Assembly (NCBI GenBank): GCA_902545035.1
Contig: CACCEJ010000002.1
Span: 22,706-86,705, forward strand
From: an uncultured Pelagibacteraceae bacterium
GTDB lineage: Bacteria > Pseudomonadota > Alphaproteobacteria > Pelagibacterales > Pelagibacteraceae
Direction of reading: 5' to 3'
DNA length: 64,000 bases
Notes under the pieces: model-generated
The model's database searches: none
What the model was told of the DNA's origin: nothing
Seen by the model: only the letters and a program-made list of their open reading frames with translations
Made by a program: the position numbers and the translations under genes
In this document: one piece after another, positions 9,262-18,140 of the stretch
Numbering within the stretch: the first letter of the stretch is position 1
How the letters are laid out: each line of letters begins with the position of its first letter

Positions 9262-10103
9262 AAACAACTGAGAAAAAAACAAAAGCTCAATCAATGGGAC
9301 TTCATACTGAAGTTCTTACTGGTAAAACACAACAAAAGTTTTTTAATCCAGATGAAGCAGAAAACTTTTATTATTGGGGAACATACGATGTAGATTTTAA
9401 TAAAAGAACTGAGCTTGATGTAAATGATATGGATTGCAAAGAGGCAAATAAAAAAATTGATGAATTGATGAGTCAGGGTTACGGAACAATAGTAATTAAA
9501 AATCCACAAGGAAAACACAGTTTAGGTGTTGGAATTTTAAATAAATTAAACTTAATCTTTGAGGGAAGTTTGGGTTATTTTGGAGTTGGTTCTATTGATG
9601 GTCCTACGGTAAGAGTTAATGGAAGAGTTGGATGGTCATGTGCAGAAAATATGATGGCTGGAAAAGTTGTAATTGAAAAAAATGCAGGATCTTGTTTTGG
9701 AGCAGCGGTAAGAGGTGGAGATTTAATTTGCAAAGGAAGTGTTGGTGCAAGAACAGGTATTGACCAAAAAGGTGGAACAATAATAATTGGTGGTGACGCT
9801 GGTGCTTTTACAGGATTTATGATGCAAAGAGGAAGAATAGTGGTTTTAGGTAATGTAGGTATAAACCTTGGAGACTCTATGTATGATGGAACAATCTATG
9901 TTGGGGGAAAAATTGGATCATATGGAAGTGATGCGATTGAGTCACCTATGACAAAAAGTGATATAGATTGGTTGAAAAGAAAACTTAAGGTCGCTGAAAT
10001 TGGCGAAAATTTTGATGTTTCTAAAATGACTAAAGTCGTTGCGGGTAAAAAACTTTGGAATTATGACGCTTTAGAACCAACTGAGAAAAAAGGAGCTATA
10101 TAA
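9249..10103 (+). CDS. glutamate synthase GXGXG-domain protein (GltB3/MgsB-like)
   Basis: Gly-rich repeats SLGYFGVGSIDGPTVRVNGRVGWSCAENMMAGKVVIEKNAGSCFGAAVRGGDL. Confidence 0.88.
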   Translation: MANLKTTEKKTKAQSMGLHTEVLTGKTQQKFFNPDEAENFYYWGTYDVDFNKRTELDVNDMDCKEANKKIDELMSQGYGTIVIKNPQGKHSLGVGILNKLNLIFEGSLGYFGVGSIDGPTVRVNGRVGWSCAENMMAGKVVIEKNAGSCFGAAVRGGDLICKGSVGARTGIDQKGGTIIIGGDAGAFTGFMMQRGRIVVLGNVGINLGDSMYDGTIYVGGKIGSYGSDAIESPMTKSDIDWLKRKLKVAEIGENFDVSKMTKVVAGKKLWNYDALEPTEKKGAI

Positions 10104-11497
10104 TGGCAAAAAAGAAAAATGGAAAAACAAATGGTCATTCTAATGGCAATGGTCAAAGTGAATTTTCAAAAAGAAATAAAAGTTTATTAGGTTATAATTC
10201 AATATTTACTCCAGAGGTAATCGACGACATACATATAAAAGCGCAATTAGGTAGATACAGAATGCGTGGTATGGCGCTAATGAAAAAAATTCCTACATTT
10301 GATGATCTAGTATTTTTACCTGGTACACTTACAAGATTTGTAATCGAAGGTTACAGAGAAAAATGTGAAACTAAAACTGTTATAGGTCCAAGATGTGAAA
10401 ATCCAGTTGAACTTGATATTCCAGTTTATATTACTGGAATGAGTTTTGGAGCTTTATCTTATGAAGCTAAGACTGCATTAGCTAGAGGTGCTACAATGGC
10501 AGGAAGCGCAACATGTTCTGGTGAAGGTGGAATGATTCCAGATGAAAGAAGATATTCTGAAAAATGGTATTACCAATGTATTCAATCAAGATATGGTTTT
10601 AATCCACATCATGCACAACTCGCAGATGGGATTGAAGTATTTATTGGACAAGGTCAAAAAGTTGGAATGGGTGGTCACTTAATGGGTCAAAAAGTTACTG
10701 ACCAAGTAGCAGAAATGAGATCATTACCTGCTGGTATTGACCAAAGATCTCCAGCTAGACACCCTGATTGGCTAGGTCCAGATGATTTAGCATTAAAAGT
10801 TCAAGAACTAAGAGAACTTACAAAAAATAAAGTTCCAATTCAATTAAAGCTTGGTGCAGCTAAAGTTTATGATGATGTACGTATGGCTGCAAAGTGTGAT
10901 CCTGACTCAATTTATTTAGATGGTATGGAAGGATCAACTGGTGCAGGCCCTCACATAGCTGCAGCTAATACAGGAATTCCAGGGATAGCTGCTATTAGAG
11001 AAGCAAGAAGAGCAATTGATGATGTTGGCAAAACTGGAAAAGTAACATTGATATATGCAGGTGGTGTAAGAGATGGTGCTGACATGGCTAAAGCGCTAGC
11101 TTTAGGTGCAGATGCAATTGCAATAGGAACTGGAGCAATGATAGCTTTGAATTGTAATAAAGAAATTCCTGAGTCTAATTTTGAAAAAGAGATGGGAGTT
11201 CCAGCAGGTCACTGTTATCACTGTCACACAGGTCGTTGTCCAGTTGGTGTTGCAACACAGGATCCTAAACTTAGAAAAAGATTAAATCCTGATGATGCTG
11301 CTTTAAGAGTTTATAATTACCTGCACACAATGACTTTAGAGGCTCAATTATTAGCAAGAGCATGTGGTAAAACTAATATTCACTCTTTAGAACCTGAGGA
11401 TTTAGCAGCTTTAACAATGGAGGCTTCTGCATTAGCAAAAGTACCACTTTCTGGAACAAATCATACTGTTGGAGTTGATGATTTTCATAAAATTTAA
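10103..11497 (+). CDS. glutamate synthase FMN/Fe-S domain protein (GltB2/MgsC-like)
   Basis: MSFGALSYEAKTALARGA; YLDGMEGSTGAGP; GALALGADAIAIGT-like barrel; Fe-S motif HCYHCHTGRCPVGVATQDP present. Confidence 0.9.
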   Translation: MAKKKNGKTNGHSNGNGQSEFSKRNKSLLGYNSIFTPEVIDDIHIKAQLGRYRMRGMALMKKIPTFDDLVFLPGTLTRFVIEGYREKCETKTVIGPRCENPVELDIPVYITGMSFGALSYEAKTALARGATMAGSATCSGEGGMIPDERRYSEKWYYQCIQSRYGFNPHHAQLADGIEVFIGQGQKVGMGGHLMGQKVTDQVAEMRSLPAGIDQRSPARHPDWLGPDDLALKVQELRELTKNKVPIQLKLGAAKVYDDVRMAAKCDPDSIYLDGMEGSTGAGPHIAAANTGIPGIAAIREARRAIDDVGKTGKVTLIYAGGVRDGADMAKALALGADAIAIGTGAMIALNCNKEIPESNFEKEMGVPAGHCYHCHTGRCPVGVATQDPKLRKRLNPDDAALRVYNYLHTMTLEAQLLARACGKTNIHSLEPEDLAALTMEASALAKVPLSGTNHTVGVDDFHKI

Positions 11498-11499
11498 TT

Positions 11500-11904
11500 A
11501 TGCCTAAAAAGAAAAACAAAAAAGCAAAAAAAGAAATAAAAGGCCAATTAGGTAAGAAAAAAGAGACTGCTAGAGAAAAAATGATAGGTCAAACAATTGG
11601 CTATCGTTATGATGTAAATTTACTTCCAGACTATTCAAGAATTACACCATTCCTAAAAAAATATATCGAAGCAATGGGATGGGATGATTTAAATTGGTTA
11701 GAAGATGTTCACATGGGTTATGAAGAAGATAGACCTGCAGTTTTTGATAGAAACGCAAACGGATGGGTTACAATTCCAAAAAAAATCAAACTTCCAAATA
11801 ATCAGCAAGATAGAGATATGATTGCAAGAGAATTGTTAGTAAAATTCCAAATGTCTCCAAATCATCCACTAGTAGATCTTAAAAAAGCTTACAGAAAATT
11901 CTAG
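11500..11904 (+). CDS. conserved-looking hypothetical, Lys-rich N-terminus, in the mgs-like operon
   Basis: ORF directly downstream (2 bp gap) of the FMN subunit; no family recognised. Confidence 0.6.
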   Translation: MPKKKNKKAKKEIKGQLGKKKETAREKMIGQTIGYRYDVNLLPDYSRITPFLKKYIEAMGWDDLNWLEDVHMGYEEDRPAVFDRNANGWVTIPKKIKLPNNQQDRDMIARELLVKFQMSPNHPLVDLKKAYRKF

Positions 11905-12038
11905 AATCACCAAAAATTTATATATACCAGAGGTTGTTCTCTTAAAAATAAACTGCATTTATCTTATGTAATTTAAGATTGATCATGTTGCGCCATTTAT
12001 TAGTATTTCTCTAATTTGTTTAAACAATTGGAGGTTAA

Positions 12039-13439
12039 ATGACTGACGAACTAGGTGCATTGACAACCATATTCACAGAATTTTACTATTGGATAACAGT
12101 AGTACTTATGTTTCTAATCCACGTAGGATTCTGTATGTATGAAGTTGGAGCTTCCCGATACAAACATCATCAACATACTTTAATGAAAAACACAATGCTG
12201 ATACCTCTGGTAACAGTTACTTGGTTTTTATTTGGTTGGTGGATTTATTGGGCATTTCCAACAGGACCAGGTCTTGCACCATCAATAATGACTGAAAGTA
12301 CAGCTCTGATTACGGATGACTCAGCTTTTAGTGCTAAATGGTATTTACCAAATAGTGAACTTATGGCTATTAATTTAGGTGATCATATAAGCGGAGTTTT
12401 TTGGGCTGCATTTTTGTTGTTCTCTTGGACAGCTGCTTCAATAGTATCTGGTGCTGTAATTGAAAGAATTACAACTTTTGCATTTGGAATTCTTGCAATT
12501 GCAATTGGATCTGTATTTTGGAGTATAGATGCTGCATGGGGATGGCACTTTGACGGATGGATGTTAAAGTTACTTGGATATCATGATGCTTATGCGTCTG
12601 GAGTAATTCACGCTGTAGCAGGTGGATTTGCTTTAGGTGTTTTAGCAGTTTTGGGACCAAGAATTGGAAAATTTTCATCGAGTGGAGAACCTAGAAATAT
12701 CGGACCAAGAAATCCTTGGTTAGTAACTGTAGGATTATTCTTAATTTATACAGGTTTCTGGGGTTTTTACGCGGCGTGTAATATTCCAATTTATGACCTA
12801 GGACCAGAATATGGTATGGAAGGTGTAACTTACTTTACAGCAACTAACATATATGTAACTCCAACAACACTTAGTGGTATTACAATGAATTTCTTAATGT
12901 CACTATCTGGTGGATTGCTAGCAGGATATGTAATATCCAAAGGCGATCCTTTCTGGACTTACTCAAGTGGACTTGCTGGGATAATATGTGCTTCTGCAGG
13001 AAATGACTTATATCACCCAATTCAATCTTTAATAATTGGAATGATAGGTGTTGTTATTGCTTACAAATTGCATTACTGGGTTGAACGAAGGTTCAAAATT
13101 GATGATGCAGTTGGTGCTGTAGCTGTACATGGTTATGCTGGATTTGCTGGACTTGTAATATGTGGGTTTGTATTAAATGGATACCCTTCTTCAGGATATA
13201 GCGTAGGTGCAATGTGGGATGGAAGCAACTATGCTGCGATAAATCCTTTAGGAATGTTTATTGGTGCAATAATCATGTTCTTTGTTCTGGGAATGATACC
13301 AGGTTACATAATTGCTAAAGTGTTAAATGGAATGGGCAAACTCAGAATCCCTAGGGAAGTTGAGTTGGCTGGTTTAGACTACCAAATAATGGAGGAAGCA
13401 AAAGAAGATGAAAAAGCTGTTGCTTCTTCGAGTAGTTAA
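12039..13439 (+). CDS. amt: Amt-family (ammonium/methylammonium) transporter, divergent
   Basis: multi-TM; Amt-like SGVIHAVAGGFALGVLAVLGPR and DDAVGAVAVHGYAGFAGLV (candidate twin His); GAVIERI. Confidence 0.85.
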   Translation: MTDELGALTTIFTEFYYWITVVLMFLIHVGFCMYEVGASRYKHHQHTLMKNTMLIPLVTVTWFLFGWWIYWAFPTGPGLAPSIMTESTALITDDSAFSAKWYLPNSELMAINLGDHISGVFWAAFLLFSWTAASIVSGAVIERITTFAFGILAIAIGSVFWSIDAAWGWHFDGWMLKLLGYHDAYASGVIHAVAGGFALGVLAVLGPRIGKFSSSGEPRNIGPRNPWLVTVGLFLIYTGFWGFYAACNIPIYDLGPEYGMEGVTYFTATNIYVTPTTLSGITMNFLMSLSGGLLAGYVISKGDPFWTYSSGLAGIICASAGNDLYHPIQSLIIGMIGVVIAYKLHYWVERRFKIDDAVGAVAVHGYAGFAGLVICGFVLNGYPSSGYSVGAMWDGSNYAAINPLGMFIGAIIMFFVLGMIPGYIIAKVLNGMGKLRIPREVELAGLDYQIMEEAKEDEKAVASSSS

Positions 13440-13450
13440 AGGAGGATAAT

Positions 13451-13678
13451 ATGGCTACAGTATCAAATTGGATAGATCATCTAAATAAACCTGCTGAAGA
13501 AGTTGCAGGTGCAGTTTATCCAGGAGTTGGATCAGAAGGTATATTAGTTCTTATACTTGCTGTTATTTGGATTGGTTGGACAGTTGTGAGTGCTAAACAA
13601 GAAAGTGATAAACTTTCAGAGCTCGCAAGAAGGAAGCCAAGTTCCAATGCATGGAAAAGCAATATGACTGACGGATAA
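13451..13678 (+). CDS. small single-TM protein downstream of amt
   Basis: 75 aa ORF preceded by ggagg; TM segment GILVLILAVIWIGWTVV. Confidence 0.6.
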   Translation: MATVSNWIDHLNKPAEEVAGAVYPGVGSEGILVLILAVIWIGWTVVSAKQESDKLSELARRKPSSNAWKSNMTDG

Positions 13679-13690
13679 AAATATAATATT

Positions 13691-13718
13691 AAGGGCGCAT
13701 CTTATTAAATGCGCCCTT
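13691..13718 (+). terminator. Rho-independent-like hairpin
   Basis: aagggcgcat-cttattaa-atgcgccctt perfect 10-bp stem. Confidence 0.8.
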
Positions 13719-13726
13719 AAATAATC

Positions 13727-13882
13727 ATGGAAGACCAAAATAAAAATCAAATAAATAAAACACCAAGTAAAATGGCAAGATTAGCTTGGCCCAAAGCTAA
13801 ATATGGTGTCTATGCCGCAATCATTATCATTGTTATAATTAATGTGCTTTACTATAAAGACCAATTATTATCACTACTTTAA
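13727..13882 (+). CDS. 51-aa single-TM protein (not in supplied ORF track)
   Basis: manual translation MEDQNKNQINKTPSKMARLAWPKAKYGVYAAIIIIVIINVLYYKDQLLSLL*. Confidence 0.5.
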   Translation: MEDQNKNQINKTPSKMARLAWPKAKYGVYAAIIIIVIINVLYYKDQLLSLL

Positions 13883-13891
13883 AATATTTTT

Positions 13892-14770
13892 ATGTGTGGC
13901 ATTGTTGGAATTTATTTAAAATCTAAAAAATTTGAAAAATCCTTAGGTGGGATGCTTTCTAAAATGTTAATCAGTATGGAGTCTAGGGGTCCTGATAGTG
14001 CAGGTTTTGCCATATACAACAAAAATAAAAATAAAATCTACAAGTATTCAATTTGTTTAAATGAATTGAGTTTTGAAAAATTTAGAAAAGAAATTAAAAA
14101 AAAAATAATATTCACTAAATTAGATAAAAATTCAGACCACGTAATTTTAAAATCTACTGAAAAACCAGGTAAAATTATACCTGTTTTAGAGGGTTTTAAG
14201 GGAATATCTTTAGTTGGTTACGGAAAATCTATCGAAATTTTTAAACAAATTGGCAAACCAAGTAATGTTGTCAAAAAATTTGATCTAGATAATTTCTCAG
14301 GAACTCATGCTATTGGCCATACAAGAATGGCTACAGAAAGTGCAATTACAACTGATGGATCACACCCCTACTCTACAGGTGAAGATGAATGTTTAGTACA
14401 TAACGGATCTTTATCTAATCATAATAATCTAAGAAGAAAATTAAAAAAGAATGGATCAAAATTTAATTCTGATAATGATACTGAAGTAGCAGCTGGTTAT
14501 ATTTCAGATAGTTTAAAAGATAGAAATTTAAAACAAACATTAAAAAAAGGTTTGAGTGATCTTGATGGGTTTTATACTTTTATTGCAGGAACACATAGTG
14601 GTTTTGCAGTTCTAAGAGATGAGATTGCATGCAAGCCTGCTGTTATCGCTGAAACAAAAGACTATGTAGCAATTTCATCAGAGTTTCAAGCAATGGCACA
14701 TTTACCAAATGTAAATAATGCAAAAATTTTTGAACCTGAACCAGGCATCGTTTATTCTTGGGGTAAATAA
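13892..14770 (+). CDS. class II glutamine amidotransferase, second paralogue
   Basis: MCGIVGIYLKS with Cys2; SRGPDSAGFAIY; GTHAIGHTRMATES; LVHNGSLSNH. Confidence 0.88.
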   Translation: MCGIVGIYLKSKKFEKSLGGMLSKMLISMESRGPDSAGFAIYNKNKNKIYKYSICLNELSFEKFRKEIKKKIIFTKLDKNSDHVILKSTEKPGKIIPVLEGFKGISLVGYGKSIEIFKQIGKPSNVVKKFDLDNFSGTHAIGHTRMATESAITTDGSHPYSTGEDECLVHNGSLSNHNNLRRKLKKNGSKFNSDNDTEVAAGYISDSLKDRNLKQTLKKGLSDLDGFYTFIAGTHSGFAVLRDEIACKPAVIAETKDYVAISSEFQAMAHLPNVNNAKIFEPEPGIVYSWGK

Positions 14771-15450
14771 TGATACTTGATTTAAAGAAATTAAAATTAA
14801 GATCTGTGAATGAAAAACTTCAAAATATTGATAGAAAAAAAAATAAAAGAGACTTTGTAGTATCAAACCCCGAAGGTAATCATGCTATCTGTGCAGGACT
14901 TACAGAAAATATTGATGTAACCATCAAAGGTCACGTAGGATATTATTGTGCAGGTATGAACCAAAATGCAAATATTATAGTTGATGGAAATGTGGGAACT
15001 GGAGTAGCAGAAAATATGATGTCTGGAAAAGTCCATGTAAAAGGAAATGCATCACAATCTGCAGGGGCAACTGCTCATGGTGGAACTTTGATTATTGATG
15101 GTGATGCAAGTTCAAGATGTGGAATATCAATGAAAGGTATTGATATAATAGTAAAAGGATCTGTTGGTCATATGTCTGCATTTATGGCACAATCTGGAAA
15201 TCTAGTTGTTTGTGGTGATGCAGGTGAAGCATTAGGTGATAGCTTGTATGAAACAAATATATACGTAAAAGGAAAAGTAAAATCTTTAGGAGCAGATTGT
15301 GAAGAAAAAAAAATGAATAAACAGCATAAAAATAAATTAAAAGAACTTTTAAAAAAAGCTGGGTCAAATATCAAACCAGAACAATTTAAAAGATATGGAT
15401 CAGCAAGAAAATTATATAATTTTAATATTGATAATGTATCTAACTATTAA
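14770..15450 (+). CDS. glutamate synthase GXGXG-domain protein, second paralogue
   Basis: GHVGYYCAGMNQNANIIVDGNVGTGVAENMMSGKVHVKGNASQSAGATAHGGTL. Confidence 0.88.
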   Translation: MILDLKKLKLRSVNEKLQNIDRKKNKRDFVVSNPEGNHAICAGLTENIDVTIKGHVGYYCAGMNQNANIIVDGNVGTGVAENMMSGKVHVKGNASQSAGATAHGGTLIIDGDASSRCGISMKGIDIIVKGSVGHMSAFMAQSGNLVVCGDAGEALGDSLYETNIYVKGKVKSLGADCEEKKMNKQHKNKLKELLKKAGSNIKPEQFKRYGSARKLYNFNIDNVSNY

Positions 15451-15452
15451 TT

Positions 15453-16772
15453 ATGAAAAATAAAACTCACCCACGTCAGTCTTGGACTTTTGATGAGTAC
15501 ACTAATTCAGAAATTAGAAGAGCGGCTGAAACAGGAATTTATGATATCAGAGGTGGAGGCTCAAAAAGAAAACTTCCACATTTTGATGATTTATTATTTT
15601 TAGGTGCCTCAATGTCTAGATATCCTCTAGAAGGATATAGAGAAAAATGTACCACAAACGTAATTTTAGGCTCAAAATATGCAAAAAAACCTTTAGAACT
15701 TGATATCCCAATTACAATTGCAGGAATGAGCTTTGGCGCCCTATCAGGTCCTGCTAAAGAAGCGTTAGGTAGAGGTGCAAGTGAAGCTGGCACATCTACA
15801 ACTACTGGAGATGGAGGAATGACACCAGAAGAAAGAGGTCAGTCTAAAAATTTAGTTTATCAACTTTTGCCCTCAAGATATGGAATGAATCCAAATGACT
15901 TGAGGAAGGCGGATGCAATTGAGGTGGTAATTGGACAGGGAGCAAAACCAGGTGGTGGAGGAATGTTGCTAGGGCAAAAAATAGATGATCGAGTTGCAGA
16001 GATGAGAACTTTACCAAAAGGAATTGACCAAAGATCTGCGTGTCGTCATCCAGATTGGACTGGTCCAGATGATTTAAAAATAAAAATTTTAGAATTGAGA
16101 GAAATCACAAAATGGAAAGTTCCTATATTTATTAAAATTGCTGGAGCTAGACCTTATTATGATACTGCTTTAGCTGTTAAAGCAGGTGCAGACGTTGTGG
16201 TACTAGATGGTATGCAAGGAGGTACAGCTGCTACTCAAGAAGTATTTATTGAAAATGTCGGGCAACCAACTTTAGCTTGCATAAGACCTGCTGTAGATGC
16301 ATTACAAGATTTAAATTCTCATAGAGAAGTTCAGCTAATAATTTCTGGTGGAATTAGAAATGGCGCAGATGTAGCAAAAGCTCTTGCTTTAGGTGCAGAT
16401 GCAGTATCAATTGGAAGTGCAGCAATGATCGCAATCGGTGATAATGATCCTAAGTGGGAAAAAGAATATGAAAAACTTGGAACAAAAGCTGGAGCATATG
16501 ATGATTGGCATGAAGGAAATGATCCTGCTGGAATTTCAACTCAAAATCCAAAGTTAATGAAAAGATTGGATCCAAAAAAAGCAGGTAGAAAACTTTCAAA
16601 TTATTTAAAAGTAATGTCTCTTGAAGCGCAAACAATAGCTCGAGCCTGTGGAAAAAATAGTCTTCATAACTTAGAGCCAGAAGATTTATGTGCATTAACT
16701 GTTGAAGCTGCAGCAATGGCTAGGGTCCCTTTGGCTGGAACAAACTGGATACCAGGTATTGAAAAGAAATAG
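15453..16772 (+). CDS. glutamate synthase FMN-domain protein, second paralogue lacking the Fe-S cysteines
   Basis: MSFGALSGPAKEALGRGA; VLDGMQGGTAATQ; ALALGADAVSIGSAAMIAIG; AYDDWHEGNDPAGISTQNP replaces the Cys motif. Confidence 0.9.
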   Translation: MKNKTHPRQSWTFDEYTNSEIRRAAETGIYDIRGGGSKRKLPHFDDLLFLGASMSRYPLEGYREKCTTNVILGSKYAKKPLELDIPITIAGMSFGALSGPAKEALGRGASEAGTSTTTGDGGMTPEERGQSKNLVYQLLPSRYGMNPNDLRKADAIEVVIGQGAKPGGGGMLLGQKIDDRVAEMRTLPKGIDQRSACRHPDWTGPDDLKIKILELREITKWKVPIFIKIAGARPYYDTALAVKAGADVVVLDGMQGGTAATQEVFIENVGQPTLACIRPAVDALQDLNSHREVQLIISGGIRNGADVAKALALGADAVSIGSAAMIAIGDNDPKWEKEYEKLGTKAGAYDDWHEGNDPAGISTQNPKLMKRLDPKKAGRKLSNYLKVMSLEAQTIARACGKNSLHNLEPEDLCALTVEAAAMARVPLAGTNWIPGIEKK

Positions 16773-16811
16773 TTATTGATAGTTATCAAATAATTCGTAG
16801 TATATTTATGA

Positions 16812-18137
16812 ATGCCTAAAAATTTATCGAATATTGCCAAATCTAAGAAAATTAAATATTTTTTAATAAGTTTTGTAGATTTATTCGGTGTATTAAGATC
16901 AAAATTAGTACCTACACGTGCAATAAAAGAAATGCAAAAAACTGGTGCAGGTTTTGCAGGATTTGCAGCATGGCTTGATATGTCTCCAGCAGACTCTGAT
17001 ATGTTTGCAATACCAGATCCAAATAGTTTAATACAATTACCATGGAATAAAGAAGTTGGATGGCTTGCCTCAGACTTGTGGATGGATGGCAAACCTGTGA
17101 ATGCATCTCCTAGAGTAATGTTAAAAAACCAAATAAAAGCACTATCTAATGAGGGCTATTCAATGAAGTCTGGTGTTGAATGTGAGTATTTTCTTATTTC
17201 ACCTGATGGTAGTTCAATAGCAGATCAAAGAGATACACAATCTAAACCTTGTTATGATCAATCATCTCTAATGAGGCAGTATGATTTAATTAAGGAAATA
17301 TGTGACTGCATGATTGAAATGGGTTGGAACCCATATCAAAATGATCATGAAGACGCAAATGGTCAATTTGAAATGAACTGGGATTATACTGACTGTTTAA
17401 CTACAGCAGATAGGCATACATTTTTCAAATTTATGGTAAAGACATTAGCTGAAAAACATGGTCTGAGAGCTACGTTTATGCCTAAGCCTTTTGAAAAACT
17501 TACTGGGAACGGATGTCATGCTCATATTTCACTTTGGAAAAAGAAAAAAAATATATTTTTAGATAAAAATGATAATTTGGGTCTAAGTAAATTGGCATAT
17601 AATTTTTTAGGTGGCATAATTAAAAATGCAGGTTCTTTATCAGCATTTTTCAATCCAACATTAAATAGTTACAGACGAATAAATGCACCGCCAACAACTT
17701 CTGGGGCAACTTGGTCTCCAAGTAGTATTTCTTATACGGGAAACAATAGAACGCACATGATTAGAGTTCCTGACCCAGGAAGATTTGAACTTAGACTAAT
17801 GGATGGCTCAGCAAATCCATATTTATTACAAGCAGGAGTTTTGGCTGCAGGTATAAATGGTATCAGAAAAAAAATAAATCCAGGTAAACCATTATTTTGT
17901 AATATGTATACAGATCATAAAAAATATCCAAATTTAAAAAAATTACCAAACACTTTAGAAGAATCTCTTGATATGTTAAATTCAAATACCATCCTAAAAA
18001 ATGCTTTTGGAAAAGATGTTTTAAATAGTTATTTAAAATTAAAAAATTCTGAAATTGAAAGTTTTAAATTAAAAGAAAATTTTGACAAACTTAAACCTAT
18101 TACAAAATGGGAAAGATCTAATACCTTAGATTGTTAA
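16812..18137 (+). CDS. glutamine synthetase type III-like, second paralogue
   Basis: VECEYFLISPD; QNDHEDANGQFEMNW; KPFEKLTGNGCHAHISLW; NRTHMIRVPDPGRFELRLMD. Confidence 0.88.
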   Translation: MPKNLSNIAKSKKIKYFLISFVDLFGVLRSKLVPTRAIKEMQKTGAGFAGFAAWLDMSPADSDMFAIPDPNSLIQLPWNKEVGWLASDLWMDGKPVNASPRVMLKNQIKALSNEGYSMKSGVECEYFLISPDGSSIADQRDTQSKPCYDQSSLMRQYDLIKEICDCMIEMGWNPYQNDHEDANGQFEMNWDYTDCLTTADRHTFFKFMVKTLAEKHGLRATFMPKPFEKLTGNGCHAHISLWKKKKNIFLDKNDNLGLSKLAYNFLGGIIKNAGSLSAFFNPTLNSYRRINAPPTTSGATWSPSSISYTGNNRTHMIRVPDPGRFELRLMDGSANPYLLQAGVLAAGINGIRKKINPGKPLFCNMYTDHKKYPNLKKLPNTLEESLDMLNSNTILKNAFGKDVLNSYLKLKNSEIESFKLKENFDKLKPITKWERSNTLDC

Positions 18138-18140
18138 AGT

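Noticed and set aside
6823-11497. Calling cassette 1 definitively the N-methylglutamate (gmaS-mgsABC) pathway
   Set aside because: Gene order fits, but GS versus GMAS and glutamate synthase versus NMG synthase specificity cannot be decided by eye, and the mgdABCD set is not seen
11905-12038. 134-bp leader upstream of amt as a possible riboswitch/sRNA
   Set aside because: No riboswitch consensus I could recognise and no strong stems by eye; Infernal/Rfam would be needed
16664-17092. 142-aa ORF on - overlapping the FMN subunit/GS boundary
   Set aside because: Antisense to two well-supported CDSs; no recognisable domain
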